A DNA stretch of 64,000 nucleotides, from positions 62,001 to 126,000 of the forward strand of contig NZ_MLJO01000013.1 in the NCBI RefSeq assembly GCF_001956915.1, given 5' to 3'. Shown here in pieces: positions 27,321-37,283 of the stretch (positions are counted from its first letter, which is position 1; each line of letters opens with the position of its first letter). The translations under genes were made by a program, and so were the position numbers. Under the pieces are notes generated by a model. That model worked only from the letters and a program-made list of their open reading frames with translations. It had not been told where the DNA came from and did not search any database. The DNA comes from Intrasporangium flavum (GTDB taxonomy: Bacteria; Actinomycetota; Actinomycetes; Actinomycetales; Dermatophilaceae).

Positions 27321-28643
27321 ATGCACAAGCGTGCGCTCGGCGCTGCTGCCGTCACGGGTGTTGCCGCCCTGGCTCTCAGCGCCTGCGGTGGGTCCAGCCC
27401 CACCACCCCGTCCAACACCGGCGGCGCCGGCACGAGCAAGGCGGCTGCCACCTCCGGCACCCCCGAGACGCCGAGCGGCACTGCGGCCCCCGTCCGCGAC
27501 GCCAACGTCGACCTCGTCATCTGGACCGACGCCGACCGCTCGGCGGCGGTTCAGAAGTACGCCGACCAGTTCGCCCAGGAGAACGGCGTCTCGGTCAAGG
27601 TCCAGATCTCCACCGACGTGCGTGCGCAGTTCAAGGACGCCACGAAGGTCGGCAAGGGTCCGGACGTCATCGTCGGCGCCCACGACTGGCTCGGCGAGCT
27701 CGTCCAGAACTCGACCGTCGCCCCGATCAACCTCAGCTCCGACGTCGCTGCGAAGTTCCTCCCGAAGGCCATCGAGGCCACGAAGTTCAACGGCCAGTCC
27801 TACGGCGTGCCCTACGCCGTCGAGAACATCGGCCTCATGTACAACAAGGACCTCGTCCCGAACCCGCCGAAGACGATGGACGAGCTGGTCTCCATGGGCG
27901 AGAAGCTCGTCAAGGAGGGCAAGGCCAAGCAGGTCCTGTCGCAGTTCGTCTCCAAGGTCGGCAACGCCTACTTCGCCTACCCGTACCTGTCGGCCTTCCA
28001 GGGCGGCGGCATCTTCGGCACCAAGGCCAACGGCGACTACGACCCGAACAAGGTCATCGTCAACAGCGCCGGCTCGGTCAAGGGTGGCGAGGTCCTCGCC
28101 GACCTCGGCAAGAAGAAGATCCTGTCGACCAACGTCGACGACACGAACCAGGACGCGCTCTTCGACACGAAGGCCGCCCCGTTCATGATCAGCGGCCCGT
28201 GGAGCGTCGCGAAGGCCAAGGACGCCGGCATCAACTACGGCATCGCCCCGCTGCCCTCGCTCACCGGCGGTGGCCCGATGCAGCCGTTCCTCGGCGTCCA
28301 GATGTTCTACGTCTCGAGCAAGGCCAAGAACGCGGCCCTCGCCCAGGAGTTCGTCACGAACTACATCCCGCGCAAGGACGTCCAGCTCGCGCTCTTCGAG
28401 GTCGGCAAGCGTCCGCCGGCCCTCAAGGAGGCCTACGACGAGGTCTCCGCTAGCGACCCCGACGTCAAGGCCTGGTACGAGGCCGGCACCGGCGGCGCGC
28501 CGATGCCGAACATCCCCGCGATGAACTCGGTCTGGGGCCCGTTCGGCCAGGCGACCGCCGACATCATCGCCGGCAAGGCTGGTGCCCAGGCGCGTCTCGA
28601 CGCGGCCGCCAAGGAGATCACCGCCAACATCGCCAAGGGCTGA
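27321..28643 (+). CDS. malE: Maltose/maltodextrin ABC transporter substrate-binding lipoprotein
   Basis: The 440-residue family 1 solute-binding protein has a lipoprotein signal peptide with lipobox ALSAC (lipidated C22), a Ser/Thr/Pro linker, and then a MalE-like domain (VDLVIWTDADRSAAVQKYADQ, VPYAVENIGLMYNKDLVP, AAPFMISGPWSVAKAKDAGI). It captures maltose or maltodextrins outside the membrane for MalFG. ATG 27321 has AAAGGAG at the right distance. A hairpin after the gene probably keeps it expressed above malF and malG. Confidence 0.92.
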   Translation: MHKRALGAAAVTGVAALALSACGGSSPTTPSNTGGAGTSKAAATSGTPETPSGTAAPVRDANVDLVIWTDADRSAAVQKYADQFAQENGVSVKVQISTDVRAQFKDATKVGKGPDVIVGAHDWLGELVQNSTVAPINLSSDVAAKFLPKAIEATKFNGQSYGVPYAVENIGLMYNKDLVPNPPKTMDELVSMGEKLVKEGKAKQVLSQFVSKVGNAYFAYPYLSAFQGGGIFGTKANGDYDPNKVIVNSAGSVKGGEVLADLGKKKILSTNVDDTNQDALFDTKAAPFMISGPWSVAKAKDAGINYGIAPLPSLTGGGPMQPFLGVQMFYVSSKAKNAALAQEFVTNYIPRKDVQLALFEVGKRPPALKEAYDEVSASDPDVKAWYEAGTGGAPMPNIPAMNSVWGPFGQATADIIAGKAGAQARLDAAAKEITANIAKG

Positions 28644-28660
28644 GTCCCTCTGATGTGACA

Positions 28661-28701
28661 GGGGTCCCGGGGTCCGCCACGACGGCGGACCCCGGGGCCC
28701 C
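28661..28701 (+). terminator. Intergenic hairpin (attenuator) between malE and malF
   Basis: An 18-bp stem with one wobble pair (GGGGTCCCGGGGTCCGCC against its near-complement) and a 5-base loop, beginning 17 bases after the malE stop. Because malF follows 90 bases later without an obvious promoter, this is best read as a partial terminator or mRNA-stabilising stem that raises the binding-protein:permease ratio. Confidence 0.7.
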
Positions 28702-28790
28702 GACCCCTCTCGGGGTCCCTCGGGAGTGCTCGTTCTCCCTCTACGGCATCGACGGCAACGGCGCCGGGACGGCGCAAAAGGACGTGTGAC

Positions 28791-30335
28791 ATGACCAAGC
28801 CCCTCGCGCTCGCGATCAAGTGGGTCCTCATCCTCGTGACGATGGCCGGCCTCCTGTGGATCGCCACCAAGCTGGCCCAGGCCGGCAACATCACCTTCGT
28901 CATCATCACCGGGCTCGTGGGGATGGGCATCCTCGCGGTCTACGCGACGCGGCGCGCGGTGCCGCTGAAGTACCTCGTCCCCGGCCTGATCTTCATGGCG
29001 CTCTTCCAGCTGTGGCCGGTGCTCTACACGGCCGCGCTGTCCACGACGAACTACGGCGACGGACACCTCTACAGCAAGGAGGCGTCGGTCAGCGACATCA
29101 TCGCCCAGTCGGTGCGCGAGGTGCCCAACACGCCTCGCTACAAGATGTCGATCGCCACCAAGGAGGGCGGGGACCCCGCCACTGCCGACATCGTCCTGCT
29201 GCTGACCAAGCCCGACGGCTCGATGTACGTCGGCGACAAGTCCGGTCTCACGCCGCTGCCCGCGACGGGGGTCGAGAAGACCGACCTCGGCAAGATCACC
29301 AAGGCGCCCGGCTACGCCGTCCTCAACGCCAAGCAGGCCAACGCCCGGAGCAAGGACCTCTCGGCCATCGCCATCCCGACGAGCGACGGCGGCGGCATCA
29401 AGCCGGTCGGCCTGTCCGAGGCCTTCGAGGGTCGCGCGACCGTCAGCTACGACGCGAAGACCGACCGTCTCACGGACAACGCGACCCAGCCCCCGACGGT
29501 CTACGGGCCGAAGGACGCGCGCTGGGTCAACGTCGCCGACCCGACCCAGTCCTACCCCCAGGGCTGGAAGGAGAGCATCGGCTTCGCGAACTACACGCGC
29601 ATCTTCACCGACGACACGATCCGCAGCGGCTTCCTCGGGATCTTCGTCTGGAACGTCGTCTTCGCCATCGTGTCGGTGCTCTCGACGTTCCTGCTCGGCA
29701 TGCTCATCGCGCTGCTCTTCAACGACCCGCGACTCAAGGGCAAGGCCATCTACCGGTCGCTGCTGATCCTGCCCTACGCCCTGCCCGGCTTCGTCACGGC
29801 GCTGGTGTGGAAGGGCATGTTCAACCAGGACTACGGCATCATCAACCAGACGCTGCACATCGGCGTCGACTGGCTCGGGTCCGATGCCGGAGCGAAGGCC
29901 GCCATCCTCATCACGAACCTCTGGCTCGGGTTCCCGTACATGTTCATCGTGTGCACCGGTGCGCTGCAGTCGATCCCGCAGGACGTCCGCGAGGCGGCGA
30001 CCATCGACGGGGCCAACGCCTTCCGCACGCTGCGCTCGATCATCATGCCGCTGCTGCTCGTCGCGGTGGGCCCGCTGCTGCTCGCGTCGTTCGCCTTCAA
30101 CTTCAACAACTTCGGCCTGATCTACCTGCTCACCAAGGGCGGCCCGTTCAACGGTGCCGACACGAGCATCGGGTCGAGCGACCTGCTCATCACCTACGCC
30201 TACCGGCTGGCCTTCTCCGGCAGCGCACCCAACTACGGCTTCGCCGCCGCCGTCTCCGTCGTCATCTTCCTGCTCGTGGCGCTGATGAGCATCCCGGGCT
30301 TCCGTCGCACCAAGGCTCTCGAGGAGGTCAACTGA
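28791..30335 (+). CDS. malF: Maltose ABC transporter permease MalF
   Basis: The 514-residue permease has three N-terminal membrane helices, a large extracytoplasmic P2-like loop (about residues 85-260), and a C-terminal BPD_transp_1 domain with the EAA loop EAATIDGANAFRTLRSIIMP that docks on the ATPase. The large loop and length match MalF of maltose systems. The stop overlaps the malG start (TGATG). Confidence 0.92.
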   Translation: MTKPLALAIKWVLILVTMAGLLWIATKLAQAGNITFVIITGLVGMGILAVYATRRAVPLKYLVPGLIFMALFQLWPVLYTAALSTTNYGDGHLYSKEASVSDIIAQSVREVPNTPRYKMSIATKEGGDPATADIVLLLTKPDGSMYVGDKSGLTPLPATGVEKTDLGKITKAPGYAVLNAKQANARSKDLSAIAIPTSDGGGIKPVGLSEAFEGRATVSYDAKTDRLTDNATQPPTVYGPKDARWVNVADPTQSYPQGWKESIGFANYTRIFTDDTIRSGFLGIFVWNVVFAIVSVLSTFLLGMLIALLFNDPRLKGKAIYRSLLILPYALPGFVTALVWKGMFNQDYGIINQTLHIGVDWLGSDAGAKAAILITNLWLGFPYMFIVCTGALQSIPQDVREAATIDGANAFRTLRSIIMPLLLVAVGPLLLASFAFNFNNFGLIYLLTKGGPFNGADTSIGSSDLLITYAYRLAFSGSAPNYGFAAAVSVVIFLLVALMSIPGFRRTKALEEVN

Positions 30336-31279
30336 TGTCCGCTCCCGTCCCCACCGACCCCCGCCTCGAGCACCGCCTCGAGGTCGAGACCCACGAGTCC
30401 GTCACCCCCACCGCCCCGTCGCGCAAGCGTCCGGGTGTCGGGGGTCAGGTCTGGTGGCGTCACGCCCTCGGCATCGTCGCCCTCATGTGGGCCCTCTTCC
30501 CGATCCTCTTCATCTACTCGGCCGCGACCAACCCGAGCGGCACGCTCAACACGGCGAGCCTGTGGCCGTCCGGCTTCTCGACGAAGAACTTCACCGCCCT
30601 GTTCAACGACCCGTCGCGCCCGTTCTGGACCTGGTACAAGAACTCGATGATCATCTCGTTCTCGGGTGCGCTGCTGGCCGTCTTCATCGGCGCGTGCGCG
30701 GCGTTCGCCTTCTCGCGACTGCGGTTCAAGGGCCGCCGCCCGGGCATGATGTTCCTGCTGCTCACGACGTTCTTCCCGGCGCTGCTGGCCATCGTCGCGA
30801 TGTACATCATCTTCGCCGGCATCAGCGACGTGCTGCCCGCCATCGGCCTCAACACGACCACCGGCCTCATCCTCGCCTACCTCGGCGGCGCGCTCGGTGC
30901 CAACGTCTGGCTGCTCAAGGGCTACTTCGACACCGTCCCGCGCGAGCTCGACGAGGCCGCAATCGTCGACGGCGCGAGCCACGCCCGGATCTTCTTCACG
31001 ATGACGCTGCGCCTCGTCATGCCGATCCTCGTCACGGTGTTCATGCTCGTGTTCGTCGGGCTCTACGGCGAGTTCATGCTCGCCAGCGTGTTCCTCACCG
31101 ACGTCGACCAGCAGACGCTCGGCGTCGGCCTCTACGGCATGACCCTCGGCAACGACGCGAACACCCTCTTCGGGCGGTTCACGGCCGGCGCGCTGCTCGG
31201 TTCCATCCCCGTCATGCTGCTCTACCTGGCCTTCCAGAAGCAGCTCGTCGGTGGCCTCACCACGGGCTCGGTCAAGTGA
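30335..31279 (+). CDS. malG: Maltose ABC transporter permease MalG
   Basis: The 314-residue permease has a ~40-residue cytoplasmic Pro/Arg-rich N-terminus, six membrane helices and the EAA loop ELDEAAIVDGASHARIFFTM. The C-terminal tail ending QLVGGLTTGSVK is the conserved MalG tail that, in E. coli, reaches into the MalE site. It overlaps malF by one base and the GH13 gene by 4 bases, so translation is coupled. Confidence 0.93.
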   Translation: MSAPVPTDPRLEHRLEVETHESVTPTAPSRKRPGVGGQVWWRHALGIVALMWALFPILFIYSAATNPSGTLNTASLWPSGFSTKNFTALFNDPSRPFWTWYKNSMIISFSGALLAVFIGACAAFAFSRLRFKGRRPGMMFLLLTTFFPALLAIVAMYIIFAGISDVLPAIGLNTTTGLILAYLGGALGANVWLLKGYFDTVPRELDEAAIVDGASHARIFFTMTLRLVMPILVTVFMLVFVGLYGEFMLASVFLTDVDQQTLGVGLYGMTLGNDANTLFGRFTAGALLGSIPVMLLYLAFQKQLVGGLTTGSVK

Positions 31280-33168
31280 GTCCGAGCCCCGCACCGATCC
31301 CCACCCTCCTGTCCGAGCCGCACCACGACGGCTCCGCCCGCTACGTCTCGAACCTCACGCCACGGCTCGGCGACACCGTCGACGTGCTCGTGCGGGTGCC
31401 GCTCGAGTGCGAGGTCGACGCCGTGCACGTGCGCACGTCGCCCGACGGCGAGCAGCAGTTCGCCAGGGCGCGCCGCGTGCGCACGACGTCCACCGACGCG
31501 TGGTGGAAGGCGAGCCTCGTCTGCCACAACCCGGTGACCAACTACCGGTTCCTGCTGGCCGGCGGCCCGACCAAGTACGCGTGGCTCAACGGGACCGGGG
31601 TGCACCTGCGCGACGTGCCCGACGCGAGCGACTTCCGTCTCGTCGCCCACGACAAGCCGGCCCCGGTGTGGGCCGAGGGCTCGGTCGTCTACCAGATCTT
31701 CCCCGACCGGTTCGCGCGCTCGGCGCGGGCGGACCGCCGGCCGCTGCCCGACTGGGCCGTGCCGGCGTCGTGGGACGACCCCGTCGACACGAGCCCGGGC
31801 GTCATCGCCCACCAGCTCTACGGCGGCGACCTCGACGGCGTCGTCGAGCACCTCGACCACCTCGAGTCGCTCGGTGTCGACGTCGTGTACCTGACGCCGT
31901 TCTTCCCCGGGCGCTCCAACCACCGCTACGACGCGTCGTCCTTCGAGTCGGTCGACCCGCTCCTCGGCGGCGACGCCGCCCTGCGCCGGCTCACCACGGC
32001 CGCGCACGAGCGGGGCATGAAGGTCCTCGGCGACTTCACGACGAACCACACGGGCGATGCCCACGAGTGGTTCGTCACGGCGTCCGGGCCGGGAGGCAAG
32101 AGCACCCCCGAGCGCGACTACTACATCTGGGAGGGCGGCCAGTACGTCTCCTGGCTCGGCGTGCCCACGCTGCCCAAGCTCAACCACCTCAACCACGACC
32201 TGCGCCGCCGCATCTTCGAGGACCGCTCCGGCGTCGTGCGCAAGTGGCTGTCGCGCTCGGGTGGCCTCGACGGCTGGCGCGTCGACGTCGCGAACATGAC
32301 GGGTCGCTGGCGCGCCACCGACGTCAACCACGAGGTCGCCGCGCAGATGCGCGACGCCCTGGGCCGCTGGGCCCCGGACGCCCTCCTCGTCGGCGAGCAC
32401 GTCCACGACTACACGGTCGACATGCCGGGCGACGGCTGGCACGGGGTCATGAACTACGCCGGGTTCTGCAAGCCGGTGTGGACGTGGCTGCGCGACGACA
32501 CCGGCGACCCGAACTTCCTCGGTGCGCCCGTGCCCGTACCGCTGCTCGACGCCGGTGCGGTCGTCGAGACGATGCGCGACTTCACCTCCCGCATCGCGTG
32601 GTCCTCACTCGTGCACTCGTTCAACCTCGTCGGCTCGCACGACGCCACGCGCGTGCGCACGCTCGTCGGTGACGACGACCGCATGGTCGACGCCGCGGCC
32701 GGGCTGCTCTTCACCCTGCCGTCGATGCCGATGCTGACCTACGGCGACGAGATCGGCATGGAGGGCACGTTCGGCGAGGACGGCCGCCGCCCGATGCCGT
32801 GGGACGAGTCCCGTTGGGACACAAGGATCCTGGCCACCTACCGCGGCATGATCTCCGCACGCCGGCGCTCGGTCGCGCTGCGGCGGGGTGGCCTGCGCTG
32901 GGTCCACGCATCGGGCGACGCCATCGTGTTCCTGCGCGAGACGGCCGACGAGGTCGCCCTCGTGCACGTGGCCCGGGCGGCCCACGAACCGGTCGTCGTC
33001 GAGCGTCGCCACCTCGGCGGCATCGAGGACGGCGCCTCGGCCTACGGACCGGCTCCGAAGCTCGGCGCGCGTGCTGTCACACTGTCGGCGACCGGCCCGG
33101 GAGTGCGCATCTGGACGTGGAAGCCCACCGACGGCGGGGCCAAGCACGTCCGACGTAGGGGGCACTAG
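31276..33168 (+). CDS. Glycoside hydrolase family 13 (cyclomaltodextrinase/neopullulanase-like alpha-glucosidase)
   Basis: The 630-residue protein has an N-terminal beta-sandwich (CBM34-like, ~110 residues) and a GH13 (beta/alpha)8 barrel. The four conserved regions are DFTTNHTGD (I), GWRVDVANM (II, nucleophile D337), LLVGEHVHD (III, acid/base E374) and FNLVGSHDATR (IV, D456), so the catalytic triad is complete. There is no signal peptide, so it acts in the cytoplasm on imported maltodextrins, splitting them to glucose and maltose. It is embedded in the mal operon (GTGA overlap with malG). Confidence 0.9.
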   Translation: MSPSPAPIPTLLSEPHHDGSARYVSNLTPRLGDTVDVLVRVPLECEVDAVHVRTSPDGEQQFARARRVRTTSTDAWWKASLVCHNPVTNYRFLLAGGPTKYAWLNGTGVHLRDVPDASDFRLVAHDKPAPVWAEGSVVYQIFPDRFARSARADRRPLPDWAVPASWDDPVDTSPGVIAHQLYGGDLDGVVEHLDHLESLGVDVVYLTPFFPGRSNHRYDASSFESVDPLLGGDAALRRLTTAAHERGMKVLGDFTTNHTGDAHEWFVTASGPGGKSTPERDYYIWEGGQYVSWLGVPTLPKLNHLNHDLRRRIFEDRSGVVRKWLSRSGGLDGWRVDVANMTGRWRATDVNHEVAAQMRDALGRWAPDALLVGEHVHDYTVDMPGDGWHGVMNYAGFCKPVWTWLRDDTGDPNFLGAPVPVPLLDAGAVVETMRDFTSRIAWSSLVHSFNLVGSHDATRVRTLVGDDDRMVDAAAGLLFTLPSMPMLTYGDEIGMEGTFGEDGRRPMPWDESRWDTRILATYRGMISARRRSVALRRGGLRWVHASGDAIVFLRETADEVALVHVARAAHEPVVVERRHLGGIEDGASAYGPAPKLGARAVTLSATGPGVRIWTWKPTDGGAKHVRRRGH

Positions 33169-34182
33169 GTGAAGGCACGGCTGCGCGACATCGCCGAGCA
33201 GGCGAACGTCTCCGAGGCGACGGTCTCGCGCGTGCTCAACGGCAAGCCCGGGGTGGCCGAGTCGACGAAGCAGGCGGTCCTCACCGCCCTCGACGTGCTC
33301 GGCTACGACCGGCCGAGCCGCCTGCGCCGCAAGAGCGCCGGGCTCGTCGGCCTCATCGTCCCCGAGCTGACGAACCCGATCTTCCCGGCGTTCGCGCAGA
33401 TCATCGAGAACTCCCTGGCCCAGAACGGCTACACGCCGGTGCTCTGCACCCAGGTGGCCGGGGGAGTCCACGAGGACGACTACGTCCAGATGCTGCTCGA
33501 GCGCGGCGTGGCCGGCATCATCTTCATCTCCGGCCTGCACGCCGACACGACGACCGACTCCGAGCGCTACGTCGCGCTGCGCGACCGCGGCCTGCCGCTC
33601 GTCCTCGTCAACGGCTACATCGAGGGTGTCGACGCGCCGTTCATCAGCAACGACGACGTCGCCTCGATGGGCCTGGCGCTCGAGCACCTCGTCGCGCTGG
33701 GGCACCGTGAGATCGGCCTCGCGGTCGGCCCGGACCGGTACGTGCCGGTCATCCGCAAGATCGCCGGCTTCCGCCACTCGATGCAGGAGCTGACCGGGCG
33801 GTCCGACGTCGACGACCTCATCGAGCGCTCGCTCTTCTCGGTCGAGGGCGGGGCAACCGCGGCCGGCCGGCTGCTCGACCGCGGCGCCACCGCCGTGGTG
33901 TGCGGGTCCGACCTCATGGCGCTCGGCGCCATCCGGGAGGCGCGCAAGCGGGGCCTGCAGGTGCCGCGCGACTTCTCGGTGGTCGGCTACGACGACTCGA
34001 CGCTCATCGCCTTCACCGACCCGCCGCTGACGACGGTGCGCCAGAGCGTCAACGCGATGAGTGCCGCCACGGTTCGGGCCCTGCTCGACGAGATCGCCGG
34101 GCAGCCTTCTCCCCGTGCGGAGTACGTGTTCCGGCCCGAGCTCGTCGTGCGTGGGTCGACGGGCGCCGCCCGCCACCGCTGA
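33169..34182 (+). CDS. LacI-family transcriptional regulator of the maltose operon (MalR-like)
   Basis: The 337-residue protein has an N-terminal LacI helix-turn-helix (LRDIAEQANVSEATVSRVLN) and hinge, then a periplasmic-binding-like ligand domain (LVGLIVPELTNPIFPAFAQI, SVVGYDDSTLIAFTDPPLTT). The GTG start touches the GH13 stop, so it is the last gene of the mal operon. The probable target is the TTGC/GCAA cluster upstream of malE, derepressed by maltose or a maltodextrin; the effector is inferred from context. Confidence 0.92.
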   Translation: MKARLRDIAEQANVSEATVSRVLNGKPGVAESTKQAVLTALDVLGYDRPSRLRRKSAGLVGLIVPELTNPIFPAFAQIIENSLAQNGYTPVLCTQVAGGVHEDDYVQMLLERGVAGIIFISGLHADTTTDSERYVALRDRGLPLVLVNGYIEGVDAPFISNDDVASMGLALEHLVALGHREIGLAVGPDRYVPVIRKIAGFRHSMQELTGRSDVDDLIERSLFSVEGGATAAGRLLDRGATAVVCGSDLMALGAIREARKRGLQVPRDFSVVGYDDSTLIAFTDPPLTTVRQSVNAMSAATVRALLDEIAGQPSPRAEYVFRPELVVRGSTGAARHR

Positions 34183-34188
34183 CGCGGG

Positions 34189-34995
34189 TCAGCCGGCGTC
34201 GGGTCCGGCTGACCGCCGCCGCTCGAGCAGGGCGTCGAGGAACCGGGCGACGGCGGGCTCGTCGTCGAGCCGGTAGTGCGCCGCCGTCGAGCCGGTGCCG
34301 ACCTTGACCGTGACGTCCTCGGGCCGCGTCATCCGCATGAAGGCGTCCTCGTCGGTGACGTCGTCGCCGAGGTAGACGCGGGCGGTCGCACCCACCGCGC
34401 GGCCCAGGGCCGTGACGGCGGATCCCTTGTCCGCGTGGGAGACCGACAGCTCGAGCACCGACTTGCCCTTGAGCACCTTGACGCCGTCGTGGTCGAGGGC
34501 GACGCGTCGGGCGTCGGCGATGGCGGCGTCGCCGACGTCCTTGGGCAGGCCGCGGGTGTGCACGACGACCGCCGCCGACTTGTACTCGATGCCGGCGTCG
34601 GGGTGGCGCTCCTTGACGAGCGTCTCGATGTCGGAGCGCAGCTCGGCGAGGGTCACCTCGTCGTCGGGCGTGACGGCGGCGGCCTCCATCGCGGCGCGCA
34701 CCTGCTCGTCGGAGGACTCGGCGCCGTGGCTGGCGATGAGCACGATCGGCTCGTCGTCGGTGAGCCCGGTCAGGGTGCGCAGGGTGTCGAGGTCGCGGCC
34801 CGACACGACGGCCACGTGGACGCCGGGCAGGCCGGCGAGCGCGCGCAGCGTGTCGACGGTGCCGGGCAGCGGGAGCGCCTTCATCGGGTCGGCGTCGAAG
34901 GGCGCGAGCACGCCGTCGAAGTCGGTGGCCACGAGCAGCGTCGACGCGCCGGCGACGTCGTCGAGGGTGTTCTCGGGAGACGACGAGGCGCTCAT
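34189..34995 (-). CDS. otsB: Trehalose-6-phosphate phosphatase
   Basis: The 268-residue HAD-superfamily phosphatase has motif I VATDFDGVLAP (nucleophile Asp), motif II VVSGRDLDTL, a motif III lysine in SVSHADKGSAV, and motif IV YLGDDVTDEDAFMR. It converts trehalose-6-phosphate to trehalose. It overlaps the otsA stop codon (ATGA). It converges on the LacI gene with only 6 bases between them. Confidence 0.94.
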   Translation of the reverse strand: MSASSSPENTLDDVAGASTLLVATDFDGVLAPFDADPMKALPLPGTVDTLRALAGLPGVHVAVVSGRDLDTLRTLTGLTDDEPIVLIASHGAESSDEQVRAAMEAAAVTPDDEVTLAELRSDIETLVKERHPDAGIEYKSAAVVVHTRGLPKDVGDAAIADARRVALDHDGVKVLKGKSVLELSVSHADKGSAVTALGRAVGATARVYLGDDVTDEDAFMRMTRPEDVTVKVGTGSTAAHYRLDDEPAVARFLDALLERRRSAGPDAG

Positions 34996-36518
34996 CGCCC
35001 CGCCTCCTGGGGCGCCGGCTCCTGCGCGGCTGCGTGCGAGGAGTCCTGTACCGCAGCAGGGTTCGGCTTCTCGGCCGACCGGGACGGGCCGCCCGCGGTC
35101 GGCTGGGGCACCTCGGGCGCGGCGTCGAGCGCCGCGAGGTAGCGCGCCGCCCACCGCTGCACGTCGTGGTCGGCGACGCGTCGGCGCAGCGCCCGCATGA
35201 TGCGCTGCTTGTCCTTGGCCGGGGTGTTGATGGCGCGCAGGATCGTCTGCTTGAGGCCCTCGATGTCGTGCGGGTTGCACGCGAAGGCCTGGTGCAGCTC
35301 GTGCCACGCGCCGGTGAACTCCGACAGCACGAGTGCGCCGCCGAGGTCGTGGCGGCACGTGACGTACTCCTTGGCGACGAGGTTCATGCCGTCGCGCAGG
35401 GGCGTCACGAGCATGACGTCGGCGGCCTGGAAGAGGGCGGCCATCTCCTCTCGCGGGTAGGAGTGGTGCAGGTAGTGCACGGCCGGGGCGCCGATCTTGG
35501 CGAGGTCGCCGTTGATGCGGCCCACGGTCTGCTCGATCTCGTTGCGGAGCGTGCGGTAGGCCTCGACGCGCTCGCGGCTCGGCGTCGCCACCTGGACGAG
35601 CGTGACCTCCGGCGGTCCGAGCCTCCGCTCGGACAGCAGCTCCTCGTAGGCCTTGAGCCGGTGTCGGATGCCCTTGGTGTAGTCGAGCCGGTCGACGCCG
35701 AGCATGAGCACCTCGGGGTCGCCGAGGCTCGCCCGGATCTCGCGGGCCCGCGCCATGACGTCGGGGCGCTTCGCGAGCTCCTCGAGACCGTGGAAGTCGA
35801 CGGAGATCGGGATGGCCGCGGCCCGGACGCGCCGGTGCTGGCCCTCGACCGTGACGAGGTCGCGCTTGGTGGGGGCGCCGAGCAGCTGGCGGCAGGCCCG
35901 CACGAAGTTGCGGGCGTCGGCCTGGCGCTGGAAGCCGAGGAAGTCGGCCCCGAGGAGGCCCTCGAGCAGCTGGGCGCGCCAGGGCAGCTGGGCGAAGAGC
36001 TCGACGGGCGGGAACGGGATGTGGTTGAACCAGCCGATCCGCACGTCGGGGCGCAGCTCGCGCACGAGGGCCGGCACGAGCTGGAGCTGGTAGTCCTGCA
36101 CCCAGACCCGGGCGCCCTCGGCGGCCACCTCGGCCACGGCCCGGGCGAACCGCTCGTTGACGGCGCGGTAGGCGGCCCACCACTCGCGGTGGAAGGTCGC
36201 CGGCACGATGACGTCGTGGTAGATCGGCCACAGGGTGTCGTTGGAGAAGCCCTCGTAGTAGTCGCGGACCTCCTCGGCCGACAGCGCCACGGGGTGCAGG
36301 TGGATGCCGTCCTCGTCGAAGGGCTCCGGGGCCTCGCCGGAGTCGCCGGCCCAGCCCACCCACGCGCCGGGCTGCGTGCGCATCACCGACTCCATGGCCG
36401 TGACGAGCCCGCCGGGGGAGCGGCGCCACTCGATCTCGCCGTCGTCGGTGATGACCTTGTCGACGGGGAGGCGGTTCGCCGCGATGACGAGGTCGAAGGT
36501 CTGCCGTTCGGGCGACAC
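34992..36518 (-). CDS. otsA: Trehalose-6-phosphate synthase
   Basis: The 508-residue GT20 enzyme has NRLPVDKV near the N-terminus, VWVQDYQLQLVPALVRELRP, GWFNHIPFPPVELFAQLPWR, GVDRLDYTKGIRHRLKAYEELL and TPLRDGMNLVAKEYV. It makes trehalose-6-phosphate from a nucleotide-glucose and glucose-6-phosphate. The C-terminal ~35 residues (Pro/Ala/Glu-rich) are a disordered extension. With otsB it forms a two-gene osmo/stress-protection operon. GTG 36518 is preceded by GGAG. Confidence 0.95.
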   Translation of the reverse strand: MSPERQTFDLVIAANRLPVDKVITDDGEIEWRRSPGGLVTAMESVMRTQPGAWVGWAGDSGEAPEPFDEDGIHLHPVALSAEEVRDYYEGFSNDTLWPIYHDVIVPATFHREWWAAYRAVNERFARAVAEVAAEGARVWVQDYQLQLVPALVRELRPDVRIGWFNHIPFPPVELFAQLPWRAQLLEGLLGADFLGFQRQADARNFVRACRQLLGAPTKRDLVTVEGQHRRVRAAAIPISVDFHGLEELAKRPDVMARAREIRASLGDPEVLMLGVDRLDYTKGIRHRLKAYEELLSERRLGPPEVTLVQVATPSRERVEAYRTLRNEIEQTVGRINGDLAKIGAPAVHYLHHSYPREEMAALFQAADVMLVTPLRDGMNLVAKEYVTCRHDLGGALVLSEFTGAWHELHQAFACNPHDIEGLKQTILRAINTPAKDKQRIMRALRRRVADHDVQRWAARYLAALDAAPEVPQPTAGGPSRSAEKPNPAAVQDSSHAAAQEPAPQEAGR

Positions 36519-36741
36519 CGGGGATCAGCTCCTGTGGTTCGAGGGGACGGCTGCAGGGCCACTGTCCGGCATACCCACGTCGGCGCCGGGTGGAGCGGCC
36601 AGGGCGCGATCTCACTCTAACGAGCCAACGGTGGCGCCTCGTCGGGCGGCGCTCTAGGGTCGAGTCAGGGCACCGCGCGGCGTCGTCGACGGCGATAGGG
36701 GACACGCGTCGGGGCACTCACCCGAGGTGAAGGAGGTCGCC

Positions 36742-37173
36742 GTGAAGATTTCTGACGTGCTGAGGGCGAAGGGCAGCGGGGTCATCTCCGTGCAGCCCGA
36801 CGAGACCGTGTCCGGGCTCCTGGGCCTGCTCGAGGAGCACCGCATCGGTGCCGTCGTCGTCAGCTCCGACGGCACGACCGTCGAGGGCATCGTCAGCGAG
36901 CGCGACGTCGTGCGCCACCTGCACTCGACCGGTGCGGGCATCCTCGAGGCGCCGGTGTCCCAGATCATGACGAGCGAGGTGTCCACGGGCACCGCCGCCG
37001 ACGACATCGCCACCCTCGCCACGACCATGACCGAGCAGCGCGTGCGCCACGTGCCGATCCTCGACGAGGACGGCCGCCTCGTGGCCATCGTCAGCATCGG
37101 CGACATCGTCAAGCACCGCCTCTCCGAGCTGCAGTCCGAGCGCGACCAGCTGCGCGACTACATCTCCGGCTGA
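36742..37173 (+). CDS. CBS-domain pair protein
   Basis: The 143-residue protein consists of two CBS domains: VISVQPDETVSGLLGLLEEH...GIVSERDVVRHLH and MTSEVSTGTAADDIATLAT...LVAIVSIGDIVKHRL, plus a short helical tail. CBS pairs bind adenosyl nucleotides and usually regulate a partner, but stand-alone ones like this are of unknown function. The strong ribosome binding site AAGGAGG, 6 bases before GTG 36742, decides the start over GTG 36727. Confidence 0.88.
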   Translation: MKISDVLRAKGSGVISVQPDETVSGLLGLLEEHRIGAVVVSSDGTTVEGIVSERDVVRHLHSTGAGILEAPVSQIMTSEVSTGTAADDIATLATTMTEQRVRHVPILDEDGRLVAIVSIGDIVKHRLSELQSERDQLRDYISG

Positions 37174-37283
37174 CCCCGCCACCCGGCGAGCCGACCGACC
37201 CGACCGGACAAAACGGACAACCGACCCGCGCCACGGGCCCGAGGTCGTCGGCCTGACCCCCTGCGGGGGCATACCGTAGGACC

